52,161 bases of DNA from Actinomycetota bacterium (lineage in GTDB: Bacteria > Actinomycetota > Actinomycetes > Nanopelagicales > Nanopelagicaceae): the NCBI GenBank assembly GCA_026392825.1, contig JAPLBF010000025.1, forward strand, positions 1-52,161, written 5' to 3'. The position numbers were made by a program, and so were the translations under genes. This document shows positions 8,334 to 16,696 of the stretch, piece after piece. The notes beneath the pieces were generated by a model. That model saw only the letters and a list, made by a program, of their open reading frames with translations. It ran no database searches and was not told where the DNA came from. Numbering within the stretch: position 1 is the first letter of the stretch; every line of letters starts with the position of its first letter.

Positions 8334-9419
8334 GTGGTTAACGATGCGCGTGGCACGCTCCTTGAGATACGTGAGCAGGTTCAGAGCGAACTCACCTCAT
8401 ATTTAGCGTTGCAACGCGAATACCTTTCATCGATCGGTTCAGAGTTAGCGCCGGTCTGCGATGCCCTCGAGTCATTTCTTTTAGAAGGCGGCAAGCGGTT
8501 GCGTCCGTTATTTGCATATGCCGGATTTAGCGCAACAGGCGTGGTTGCTACCGCCGCTGATATTCGCGCCTTCACCAGCCTTGAACTGTTGCAAGCTTGT
8601 GCGTTAATTCACGATGATTTGATGGATCGCTCTGACACACGTCGTGGCAAGCCAGCAATACATCGCCACTTTGAGAATTTACATCAACAAGATGCGATGA
8701 ACGGTTTATCAGATCAATTTGGTGAAGCAGCTGCAGTATTACTTGGTGATCTAGCCCTTGTTTGGTCAGATCATTTACTTCATACATCTGGCGTTGCAAA
8801 TGATGCGCTGTTATCTGCGCTTTCGGTACACGATGAGATGCGCATTGAGTTAATGGCTGGTCAATATTTAGATGTGCGCGAATCTGGTGAAAAATCTCCC
8901 AGCGTTGATCGTTCGTTGCGAATTGCTAGATATAAATCTGGCAAGTACACCATTGAACGACCTCTTCATTTAGGCGCTGCGCTGGCGGTTACCGATCCCG
9001 CAAAGCGTAAAGATCTGACAAATATTTTGAGCGCTTACGGACTTCCACTCGGTGAAGCCTTCCAACTGCGCGATGACATGCTCGGAATCTTTGGTGATCC
9101 TTCAGTTACGGGAAAGCCGGCAGGAGACGACATCCGCGAAGGTAAGCGAACCGTGTTGATGGCGATGACCTTTGAGCGCGCCGATCAGGAAACCCGAGCG
9201 AAATTAAGTGCCGCACTCGGTCGCGCCGACCTAACCGCGAATCAAATCGAAGAGGTTCGTGATCTGATCACGGCAACGGGTGCGGTGAAAGTTGTCGAAG
9301 ATCTCATTGATGGACTACTTTCCAACGCGCTAACTGCCGCAAACTCTGCTGAAATTGCTCCCTCAGCCCGCGAGTTACTCATCGAGCTCGCAACTAGCGC
9401 AATCCGTAGGAGCCATTAA
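8334..9419 (+). CDS. crtE: Geranylgeranyl diphosphate synthase-type polyprenyl synthetase
   Basis: 361 residues from GTG 8334. Both Asp-rich motifs are present: DDLMD in LIHDDLMDRSDTRRG and the second in FQLRDDMLGIFGD. GGKRLRP, which binds isopentenyl diphosphate, is near residue 49. The bulky residues before the first motif (ALIHDDLMD) do not by themselves set chain length, but the crtI and crtB genes directly downstream make GGPP for phytoene the likely product. The longer frame back to 8274 would cover the metF promoter and start, so it is unlikely. The stop abuts the crtI start. Confidence 0.9.
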   Translation: MVNDARGTLLEIREQVQSELTSYLALQREYLSSIGSELAPVCDALESFLLEGGKRLRPLFAYAGFSATGVVATAADIRAFTSLELLQACALIHDDLMDRSDTRRGKPAIHRHFENLHQQDAMNGLSDQFGEAAAVLLGDLALVWSDHLLHTSGVANDALLSALSVHDEMRIELMAGQYLDVRESGEKSPSVDRSLRIARYKSGKYTIERPLHLGAALAVTDPAKRKDLTNILSAYGLPLGEAFQLRDDMLGIFGDPSVTGKPAGDDIREGKRTVLMAMTFERADQETRAKLSAALGRADLTANQIEEVRDLITATGAVKVVEDLIDGLLSNALTAANSAEIAPSARELLIELATSAIRRSH

Positions 9420-10904
9420 ATGACTGCCAGAGTTAAAGGACCAACCGATCACGTTGTCGTCGTCGGTGCAGGGTTAGCTGGATTAAGTGCTGCACTTCGT
9501 TTAGCTGGTGCTGGACGTAAAGTAACGGTTGTTGAACGCGAGAGCGTTCCAGGCGGGCGAAACGGTTTGCTAGAAAAAGATGGTTATTCATTTGACACTG
9601 GACCATCTGTATTAACAATGCCTTCGCTTATCCAAGATGCATTTAGTTGCGTTGACGAAGATATGAAGGATTGGCTGGAACTTTCTCCGCTAAAACCGCT
9701 TTATCGCGCCTTCTATCACGATGGTTCACAGATCGATGTGCACGCCAATACTGCTGAGATGGAAGAAGAAATCCGTCGCACGGTAAGCGCTGAAGAAGCG
9801 CTGGGCTATCGCAGATACGTAGAGTTTGTAACCAAGTTATATAAGTACGAGATGAACGATTTTATTGATCGCAATATTGATTCTCCATTTAATTTACTTA
9901 CCCCCAACTTGGCGCGCTTGATCGCACTTGGCGGATTTAGACGACTCTCCCCTAAAGTAAATCAATTCCTAAAAGATCCTCGTCTGCAAAAAGTTTATTC
10001 ATTCCAGGCGATGTATGCAGGCGTCAGCCCACAACAAGCTTTGGCAATTTATGCAGTTATCGCTTATATGGATTCAGTTAATGGCGTCTTCTTCCCTAAG
10101 GGTGGAATGCACGCTGTTCCGCGCGCACTAGCCGCAGCAGCAGAAAAGCACGGCGTAACTTTCAAATACAACACAACGGTCACAAAGTTAGATGTCGAGA
10201 ATGGACGCGCTAAAGCGGTAATCACCGACAAGGGCGAACGCATCGAATGCGATGTTGTCGTAATGAACCCCGACCTTCCAGTTGTTTGGCGTGATTTGCT
10301 TGGTAAAACTCCCCTATCGATTAAGCGCCTGAAGTACTCACCGTCTTGCGCCACTCTCTTGGTTGGTTCTTCCAAGAAATACGATCACGTTGCACATCAC
10401 AACATCCACTTCGGAAAATCTTGGGATGGCGTCTTTGACGAATTAATCAAGAAGAAGACTTTGATGTCTGACCCATCAGTTCTAGTAACAATTCCTACTA
10501 AAGACGATGCTGCGCTAGCGCCTGCTGGAAAAGAGAGTTATTACATTCTCTATCCGACCCCAAACTTGGATGCCGATATTGATTGGAATAAGCAAGCACG
10601 TCCATATCGCGATCACATGATTAAAACGCTTGAGGATCGTGGTTACACCGGATTTGGTGACTCAATCGAAACGGAAGTAATGACCACACCGCTTGATTGG
10701 CAGGCACAAGGAATGGAGCGCGGTGCACCGTTTGCTAGTGCGCACACCTTCTTCCAAACTGGACCTTTCCGTCCCCGCAATATTGCAGCAGGTTTTGAAA
10801 ACGTGGTCTTTGCTGGTTCGGGTACCCAGCCTGGCGTGGGAGTACCAATGGTTTTAATCTCTGGTCGTCTGGCGGCGGAGCGAATCGTAGGTCCGGTTAA
10901 GTAA
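9420..10904 (+). CDS. crtI: Phytoene desaturase
   Basis: 494 residues, the usual CrtI size. N-terminal GAGLAGLSAALRLAGAG is the FAD Rossmann motif, followed by GGRNGLLE and FDTGPSVLTMP. The C-terminus has AGSGTQPGVGVPMVLISG, the CrtI signature region. It desaturates phytoene stepwise at the membrane surface, giving a lycopene-type chromophore; the number of steps cannot be told. The ATG directly follows the crtE TAA, with AGGAG about nine bases upstream. The crtB gene begins right after its stop. Confidence 0.93.
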   Translation: MTARVKGPTDHVVVVGAGLAGLSAALRLAGAGRKVTVVERESVPGGRNGLLEKDGYSFDTGPSVLTMPSLIQDAFSCVDEDMKDWLELSPLKPLYRAFYHDGSQIDVHANTAEMEEEIRRTVSAEEALGYRRYVEFVTKLYKYEMNDFIDRNIDSPFNLLTPNLARLIALGGFRRLSPKVNQFLKDPRLQKVYSFQAMYAGVSPQQALAIYAVIAYMDSVNGVFFPKGGMHAVPRALAAAAEKHGVTFKYNTTVTKLDVENGRAKAVITDKGERIECDVVVMNPDLPVVWRDLLGKTPLSIKRLKYSPSCATLLVGSSKKYDHVAHHNIHFGKSWDGVFDELIKKKTLMSDPSVLVTIPTKDDAALAPAGKESYYILYPTPNLDADIDWNKQARPYRDHMIKTLEDRGYTGFGDSIETEVMTTPLDWQAQGMERGAPFASAHTFFQTGPFRPRNIAAGFENVVFAGSGTQPGVGVPMVLISGRLAAERIVGPVK

Positions 10905-11810
10905 GTGAATGAGTTAAACGCTGCGCAAATTTTCGATCCCGAATTACGCGCATCTTACGAAGAATGTAAGCGTTTAAATTCCCTGCACGGAAAGACTTAT
11001 TACCTCGCCACACTTCTTCTTCCTGCGGAAAAGCGACCATTCGTTCACGCCTTGTACGGCTTTGCACGATACGCCGATGAAATTGTCGATGACTTAGCAT
11101 CCACGCTCTCACCTGCTGAAAAAGCAAAAGTTCTGCGAGAGTGGAGTTCAGAAGTTTTAGCGGGACTGAAATCCGGTTCCACTAGCGATGCTGTAGGTAA
11201 AGCACTAATCGATACCGTGCAGCGCTTTGCAATTCCGCATCAACACTTTGTGGATTTTCTACACTCTATGGAGATGGACTTAACCGTCACGCAATATAAG
11301 ACTTATGAGGATCTATACGAATACGTTTATGGTTCGGCAGCAGTAATTGGCTTGGAGATGGTTCCAATTCTGGGCGGCGATACCGTTAACTCCTTAGAAG
11401 CGGCGAAGGATCTTGGAGTGGCATTTCAATTAGCTAACTTTATTCGCGATGTCGGTGAAGATTTAGATCGTGGCCGGATTTACTTGCCACTTGATGAGTT
11501 AGCAGCACACGGCGTAACTCCCGAAATGCTTTATGCGCGCAAGTTAACTCCCGAAATTATTAGTGCTCTAAAGTTCCAAATAGCGCGGGTAAGGCGATTG
11601 CAAAAGGCGGCAGAACCTGGCATCGCGCTCCTTGATAAGACCAGCCAGCCATGTATTCGCGCCGCAAGTGAGCTCTACTGCGGAATAGTTGATGAGGTTG
11701 AAAAGATTGGCTATGACATCTTCAATAAGCGCGCAAAAACCTCCACGTTTCGCCGCGCACGAGTTGCTGCGCGCGCCTATTTAGACGCGGTAATCGCTCG
11801 CATCTGCTAA
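10905..11810 (+). CDS. crtB: Phytoene synthase
   Basis: 301 residues in the squalene/phytoene synthase family, condensing two GGPP into phytoene. The first Asp-rich motif is ARYADEIVDD at about residues 46-55, the second is NFIRDVGEDLDRGRIYLP near 179-196, and YVYGSAA is the conserved middle segment. The start is GTG 10905 directly after the crtI stop; the ATG at 10909 is in another frame. It is the last gene of crtE-crtI-crtB. No lycopene cyclase follows; the next element is a TPP riboswitch. Confidence 0.93.
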   Translation: MNELNAAQIFDPELRASYEECKRLNSLHGKTYYLATLLLPAEKRPFVHALYGFARYADEIVDDLASTLSPAEKAKVLREWSSEVLAGLKSGSTSDAVGKALIDTVQRFAIPHQHFVDFLHSMEMDLTVTQYKTYEDLYEYVYGSAAVIGLEMVPILGGDTVNSLEAAKDLGVAFQLANFIRDVGEDLDRGRIYLPLDELAAHGVTPEMLYARKLTPEIISALKFQIARVRRLQKAAEPGIALLDKTSQPCIRAASELYCGIVDEVEKIGYDIFNKRAKTSTFRRARVAARAYLDAVIARIC

Positions 11811-11816
11811 AGTAAC

Positions 11817-11903
11817 AATCGCGGGAGCCGCTAATACGGCTGAGAGGATCTGAGATTCAGATCGACCGCTAGACCCATCCGGTAATGCGGATGCGGAAAG
11901 GAA
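11817..11903 (+). ncRNA. TPP (thiamine pyrophosphate) riboswitch
   Basis: The 99-base gap between crtB and the transporter gene holds the conserved THI-box elements in order: GGGAGCC (about 11823-11829), CTGAGAGGA (about 11840-11848), GACC stretches and a closing ATCCGGTAATGCGGATG arm (about 11877-11893). A GGAAAGGA Shine-Dalgarno sits at the 3' end, about seven bases before ATG 11910. This suggests control of translation start by ligand-induced masking of the ribosome site. High TPP should switch the downstream genes off. Confidence 0.9.
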
Positions 11904-11909
11904 TGAATC

Positions 11910-12518
11910 ATGTCAATCTTTAATTTCTTATCTGATGTCTTGATAACTATTTGGGGTTATGAACTCTCATATCTAGAATTTGTCGCTGTAATCGCCTCGC
12001 TTATCGGAGTCGCACTTGGCATCACGGGTAAACGAATTACATGGCCGTGGTGGGCAATTAGTTCGGTTCTCTACGGAATCCTATTTTTGCAATGGGAACT
12101 ATTTGCAAGTGCCGCGTTGCAGATCGTCTTTATCATTGCCGCCATATTTGGCTGGTTTGGCTGGGAACCAAGTGGCGCAAAGCCGGGCCCGCTTAAAAAT
12201 AAATATCGCCTCGCTACCTTCGCTGCAATCATTCTGGCAACTCTGGCGCTTGCTCCAATCCTAAAATCTTGGGGCGCAGCTTCAACGTACGCTGATGCAG
12301 TTCTATTCTTTGGCTCACTTACCGCGCAAATTTTGATGGTCTACGAAAAGTATGAGAGTTGGATAATCTGGCTACTAGTTGATGCTGGTTACGTCGCCCT
12401 GTATGCCACACAGGATCTCTTATTCACTTCACTGCTCTATGTTGTATTTACAGTTCTGGCGGCGTTGGGATGGGGTAAATGGTATGGAGCTCATCGCAGC
12501 GCTACTAGATCTATGTAG
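11910..12518 (+). CDS. pnuT: PnuC-family vitamin transporter, probable thiamine transporter PnuT
   Basis: 202 residues with about seven membrane spans. The PnuC signature is present: LEFVAVIAS..., ITWPWWAISSVLYG, FLQWELFASAALQIVF and GWFGWE near residues 22-90, then the repeat half YEKYESWIIW and ALGWGKWYGAH. PnuC proteins move vitamins by facilitated diffusion and depend on intracellular phosphorylation to trap them. Substrate here is assigned as thiamine only because of the TPP riboswitch directly upstream; nicotinamide riboside is the alternative. The last 35 bases overlap the start of a P-loop kinase gene, which may do the trapping. Confidence 0.85.
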   Translation: MSIFNFLSDVLITIWGYELSYLEFVAVIASLIGVALGITGKRITWPWWAISSVLYGILFLQWELFASAALQIVFIIAAIFGWFGWEPSGAKPGPLKNKYRLATFAAIILATLALAPILKSWGAASTYADAVLFFGSLTAQILMVYEKYESWIIWLLVDAGYVALYATQDLLFTSLLYVVFTVLAALGWGKWYGAHRSATRSM

Positions 12519-13020
12519 CACCAAAGAACGCCCAGTAATCGCTATTGACGGTCCAGCCGGTGCCGGTAAGACAACTTTGGCACACGAAATATTCTTGGCA
12601 ATTTCACCAAGGATGTCAGTCAACGTTATACATATGGATGACTTATATGACGGATGGGATAACGCGCTGGGTGAGGATCTAACAAAGGTATTGACTCATA
12701 TATCTGATCAACATAAGCAAAAGAAGTCAGCGAAAATTAGTAAATACAATTGGGCCACATCTTCTTTTGAAGATAGCGAAGAATTGGCTCCCGCTGACTT
12801 ATTGATTCTGGAAGGAGTCGGCAGTGGCGATATGGCTATTCAAGATGATCTCGCCGCCCTAATATGGATTGATATCGACCCCGAAATTGGCGTTAAACGA
12901 GTTATTGAACGAGACGGTGCAAAAGTAGTCGATGAGATGCGCAAGTGGCTTAGAACACAAGAAGAATATTTCTCTCAACACTCAACGCGCGAAAAGGCAG
13001 ATTTCATACTAACTACATAA
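12484..13020 (+). CDS. P-loop kinase, uridine-kinase-like, overlapping pnuT
   Basis: 178 residues from ATG 12484, inside the pnuT 3' end. Walker A is GPAGAGKT at residues 23-30. MDDLYDGW at 51-58 matches the acceptor-site segment of uridine-kinase-like proteins, ILEGVGSG near 108 is Walker B-like, and a lid-like Arg region VIERDGAK follows. Related actinobacterial proteins are usually annotated only as ATP-binding or uridine-kinase family. It shares a transcript with pnuT below the TPP riboswitch, so a thiamine or hydroxymethylpyrimidine kinase is an attractive but unproved guess; a nucleoside kinase is the alternative. A TTG or GTG start closer to the pnuT stop cannot be excluded. Confidence 0.75.
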   Translation: MELIAALLDLCSTKERPVIAIDGPAGAGKTTLAHEIFLAISPRMSVNVIHMDDLYDGWDNALGEDLTKVLTHISDQHKQKKSAKISKYNWATSSFEDSEELAPADLLILEGVGSGDMAIQDDLAALIWIDIDPEIGVKRVIERDGAKVVDEMRKWLRTQEEYFSQHSTREKADFILTT

Positions 13021-13023
13021 AAT
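13018..13023 (+). promoter_or_regulatory. Predicted leaderless -10 box for pknB
   Basis: TAAAAT, seven bases before ATG 13031. The hexamer includes the stop codon of the preceding kinase gene, so pknB may have its own promoter despite the ten-base gap. Confidence 0.45.
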
Positions 13024-13030
13024 TGTAGAT

Positions 13031-14965
13031 ATGTCTGACCTTACTGGCGAGCTAATTGATGGGCGCTATCAACTCATCCGCCAGATGGCAGCAGGTGGCA
13101 TGGCCACAATTTATGAAGCGATAGATACGCGCTTAGATCGCAGAGTTGCCGTAAAAATCATGCATCCGCATTTAGCGCAAGATGAACAATTTGTAGAACG
13201 CTTTATTCGCGAGGCAAAGGCATCAGCCGCCTTATCTCATCCAAATATTGTCTCGGTGCAAGATCAAGGTTGGAATCAGCACGGAAGCCCCGCAGTCTTC
13301 TTGGTAATGGAATTGGTCGAGGGACATACCCTGCGCGAATATTTAAATGAGCAAGGTGCGCTTACCGTTGCCGCTGGAATTAAATTTTTGCTGCCGGTCT
13401 TAAGCGCTTTAGCGGCCGCACACAAATTAGGAATCGTGCATCGCGATATAAAACCTGACAATATTCTTATCTCCAAAGAAGGAAGAATCAAGATAGCTGA
13501 TTTTGGTTTGGCTAAGGGTCCACTTCTTGGAACCACGATGACGGCCGAGTCGAGCATTGTTTTAGGTAGCGTTTCCTATCTCTCCCCCGAACAAGTCCAG
13601 CGTGGTGTTGCTGATGCGCGAAGCGACGTTTATTCAGCCGGCATAACCGCCTTTGAAATCTTTACTGGTGAAAAACCTTTTGCGGGTGATGAGCCAATTC
13701 AAATTGCTTATATGCATGTCAATGAGCGCGTTCCTCTTATGAGCACCAAGCGCAGTGGAATTCCAACTGAGTTAGATCAGCTGATATATCGCGCAACCAA
13801 CTCTGATCCGGATGCTCGTCCTGTCGATGGTGCGGAATTCCACCAAGCGCTCACTGCGATTTCTCAAGCACTTGATCCAAATCAGAAACAATTGAGTTTG
13901 GAATTGGATATACCGATTGCTCCGATGCGCCCGGCATCGAAGAAACCATCTCGCCGAGAACGGGCGCGTATCGAAAAGGAAAAAACTGTGGCTCTAAAGA
14001 AGGCTGAAGATACCGGCGAAAATAAAAAATCAGGTGGTAAAGAGACGACTGCGCAACTGCGTAAGAAGAAAAAAGTTAGCAAACGCGTGCGACGTAATCG
14101 ATACATCGCTGCGGCGCTAGCGATCGCCCTCGGTATTGGTGGTTGGTATGCACTTGTAGGTCCGGGTTCTAAAGTTGTGGTTCCTTCGATTGTTGGCGCT
14201 ACCGAAAAGCAGGCGAATAAAGTGCTGAGTCCACTTGGACTCACTTTGCTTATCTCTGAAAAGCGATTTGATGAGGAGATCCAAAGTGGGCGGATTATCG
14301 AATCTGATCCTGCGGGTGGTGGCAAGGTTGATGCCGGAGGCGAAGTAAAGGTGATTATTTCAAAAGGACCAGAGCGTTATGAGATTCCATCTTTGGTTGG
14401 TTTAACACCTGAAGCCGCGGTTAACTTACTTGCAAAGTTCCCAGTCAAGGTTGGAGAGCTAAAAGAAGTATTTAACGAGAAGACTCCGAAAGGTTTTGTT
14501 ATCTCAACTTCACCGGCTGCAGGTGAGAAAGTTAAGCGAGATTCAACGGTTGATCTACTAATTAGCAAAGGTGTAGAAACTGTTGAAGTTGCTTCATATG
14601 TTGGCAAGTCATCTGATCAAGCCCTAAACGAGTTAACTGAAGCTGGATTCGATGTTGATACCGTTGACCAATTTAGTGAAAGCGTCTTGGCCGGTGCTGT
14701 TATTTCGCAAGTTCCATCTGGTGGAGCTCCATTGGAAAAGGGCGCAAAGATTGCTTTAACGATCTCTAAAGGTTCGCAATTTGTCTTTATCCCAAATGTC
14801 TTCTCGCTAACTGAAACAAAGGCACGTGAGGCGCTAAACGATCTCGAACTTAAAGTTGTGGTCAAAAAGATTGGCGTAAAGAAGGTTAAGGCGGTAACAA
14901 ATATCTCGCCTAAAGTCGGCGCAAAGGTCAAACGAGGCAGCACGGTGACTATCACTGTAGGGTAG
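13031..14965 (+). CDS. pknB: Transmembrane Ser/Thr protein kinase with four PASTA domains
   Basis: 644 residues. The kinase domain spans about 10-275, with glycine loop MAAGGMATIYEA, catalytic Lys in VAVKIMH, HRDIKPDN loop and DFG in IADFGLAK. A Lys/Arg-rich juxtamembrane linker (about 290-355) leads to one membrane helix near 357-377. The outside part has four PASTA repeats of about 66 residues, beginning near 382, 450, 516 and 583. PASTA kinases sense peptidoglycan fragments and control cell-wall growth and division. It is not next to rodA/pbp genes here, unlike the usual pknAB locus. Downstream, nfo starts four bases after its stop. Confidence 0.93.
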   Translation: MSDLTGELIDGRYQLIRQMAAGGMATIYEAIDTRLDRRVAVKIMHPHLAQDEQFVERFIREAKASAALSHPNIVSVQDQGWNQHGSPAVFLVMELVEGHTLREYLNEQGALTVAAGIKFLLPVLSALAAAHKLGIVHRDIKPDNILISKEGRIKIADFGLAKGPLLGTTMTAESSIVLGSVSYLSPEQVQRGVADARSDVYSAGITAFEIFTGEKPFAGDEPIQIAYMHVNERVPLMSTKRSGIPTELDQLIYRATNSDPDARPVDGAEFHQALTAISQALDPNQKQLSLELDIPIAPMRPASKKPSRRERARIEKEKTVALKKAEDTGENKKSGGKETTAQLRKKKKVSKRVRRNRYIAAALAIALGIGGWYALVGPGSKVVVPSIVGATEKQANKVLSPLGLTLLISEKRFDEEIQSGRIIESDPAGGGKVDAGGEVKVIISKGPERYEIPSLVGLTPEAAVNLLAKFPVKVGELKEVFNEKTPKGFVISTSPAAGEKVKRDSTVDLLISKGVETVEVASYVGKSSDQALNELTEAGFDVDTVDQFSESVLAGAVISQVPSGGAPLEKGAKIALTISKGSQFVFIPNVFSLTETKAREALNDLELKVVVKKIGVKKVKAVTNISPKVGAKVKRGSTVTITVG

Positions 14966-14969
14966 GCAA

Positions 14970-15827
14970 ATGCCTAAAAACTCTCCGCGCATTGGCGCTC
15001 ATACTCCAACCAGTGGTGGGATGGCGAAGCGAGCGATTGCCTACGCCGAAACTATTGGAGCAGAGGCGATTCAGGTATTTACTTCTAATCCACGCGGCTG
15101 GGCAATGCCTGAGACAAATCACGAGGCAGATGCCCTCTTTCGCGAGAAAGCTGCCGCCTTAGATATCGAAACTTATGTCCACGCTCCCTTTCTAATCAAT
15201 TTGGGTTCTCCCACAGAAGGCACTTACAAAAATTCACTAGCGTCCACCGAATTCTCGCTAAAGCGTGGCAAAGAGATTGGCGCGCTCGGGGTTGTCGTAC
15301 ACACCGGTTCGGCGGTTAATGAAGATTTCATTGATAAGGCTTGGAAGCAAATTCATAAAGGAATGATGCCAATCCTAAACGCGTTAACCGATGATGCTCC
15401 AATGTTGCTCCTTGAACCTACTGCTGGACAAGGGCAGTCACTAGTTAAACGATTAGAAGATTTAGAGAATTACTTAAAGGCGCTGGAGTATCACCCGAAA
15501 GTTGGTATCTGCTTGGACACTTGCCACGTATTTGCGGCAGGACATGACATCGCTAAAAAAGGTGGAATGAAAGAGACTCTAGATCTTCTAGTTGAAGTCG
15601 CTGGCGCAGAACGTATTCAACTGATCCACGCCAACGATTCAATGGATGTTTGTGGCGCGCTGAAGGATCGTCATCAAAATATTGGTGATGGTTTTATCGG
15701 AGTTGATCCCTTTAAAGAATTACTAAAGCACCCTGCAGTCAAGAACGCTCCGCTCATATTGGAGACACCAGGTATGGAGCCAGAGCACGGTAAAGAGGTT
15801 GCACTCCTCAAAGGTTTGCGCGGATGA
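14970..15827 (+). CDS. nfo: Deoxyribonuclease IV (AP endonuclease, endonuclease IV)
   Basis: 285 residues, the full length of the TIM-barrel Nfo family, which cuts DNA 5' to abasic sites using three zinc ions. The metal ligands appear in the expected order: IGAHTPTSGG, VHAPFLINL, VVVHTGS, LLLEPTAGQG, GICLDTCHVFAAGHD, LIHANDS, DRHQNIGDGFIG and ILETPG. It starts four bases after pknB, and its TGA overlaps the ATG of the EamA-type transporter. Confidence 0.93.
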   Translation: MPKNSPRIGAHTPTSGGMAKRAIAYAETIGAEAIQVFTSNPRGWAMPETNHEADALFREKAAALDIETYVHAPFLINLGSPTEGTYKNSLASTEFSLKRGKEIGALGVVVHTGSAVNEDFIDKAWKQIHKGMMPILNALTDDAPMLLLEPTAGQGQSLVKRLEDLENYLKALEYHPKVGICLDTCHVFAAGHDIAKKGGMKETLDLLVEVAGAERIQLIHANDSMDVCGALKDRHQNIGDGFIGVDPFKELLKHPAVKNAPLILETPGMEPEHGKEVALLKGLRG

Positions 15828-16684
15828 ACGCCCGCCATCAACTGCAATTAAAACTTGCCCCGTGGGCTCTGCTCGCTGTTGCGGCGGCTTGGGGTGCAGC
15901 ATTTGTGGTTATGAAGCCTGCGATCGAACGCCAATCTGTAAATAGTTTTCTAGCCACTCGATTCGTTGTCGCGGTGGTAGTGATGATCGCGTTACGTCCG
16001 AGCGTCTTGCAGAAATTCAATAAAGAAATGATTTTAAAAGGTTCCCTCGCGGGTTTCTTCCTCGGTACAGGTTACATATTTCAAACTTTAGGGCTTGCTC
16101 GCACTGGCGCTGCAATTACCGGATTCGTGACTGGCCTTTACGTAGTACTTACACCCCTCATTGCCGCAGTTTTTCTCAAGGAAAAGATAAAAGCCTTTAC
16201 GTGGTTCTGCGTCGTTCTTGCCACAATCGGATTAGCCCTGCTCTCTTTACGTGGTTGGTCAGTTGGAATTGGTGAAGCGCTAGTTTTTGTCAGTGCAATT
16301 GCATTCGCTGCCCACATTGTAACTTTGAGCAAATGGAGTTTGGGATTCGATGCCTATGCACTCACGATTGTGCAGTTATCGATCTGTGCACTCTTAACCG
16401 GTGTAATCTCAATCGGTCAAGGATATGAAAAACCAACAGATTCTGGAGTTTGGGGCGTTGTTATATTCACTGCAGTTATCGCCACTGCCGTCGCCTTTAT
16501 TGTCCAAACTTGGTCACAAGCACATATGAGTTCAACTAAGGTCGCCGTTATTTTAACGATGGAGGTTGTCTTCGCCGCACTATTTGCAGTCGCCTTCGGC
16601 GGAGAGTCATTGACTCTGCAAGTTTCAATAGGTGGCGCAATGGTCTTACTTGCGATGTATTTGATCGTAACGAAAGAATCGTGA
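15824..16684 (+). CDS. EamA/DMT-family transporter
   Basis: 286 residues with about ten hydrophobic helices in two EamA halves. The first half has AAAWGAAFVVMKPAIER and ends in TGLYVVLTPLIAAVFLKE; the second half ends in the corresponding LTMEVVFAALFAVAFGGESLT. This is the drug/metabolite transporter superfamily, often exporters of amino acids or other small metabolites. It overlaps nfo by four bases. Substrate unknown. A second EamA gene lies at 23154. Confidence 0.85.
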   Translation: MNARHQLQLKLAPWALLAVAAAWGAAFVVMKPAIERQSVNSFLATRFVVAVVVMIALRPSVLQKFNKEMILKGSLAGFFLGTGYIFQTLGLARTGAAITGFVTGLYVVLTPLIAAVFLKEKIKAFTWFCVVLATIGLALLSLRGWSVGIGEALVFVSAIAFAAHIVTLSKWSLGFDAYALTIVQLSICALLTGVISIGQGYEKPTDSGVWGVVIFTAVIATAVAFIVQTWSQAHMSSTKVAVILTMEVVFAALFAVAFGGESLTLQVSIGGAMVLLAMYLIVTKES

Positions 16685-16696
16685 GAGGCTAAGCAG

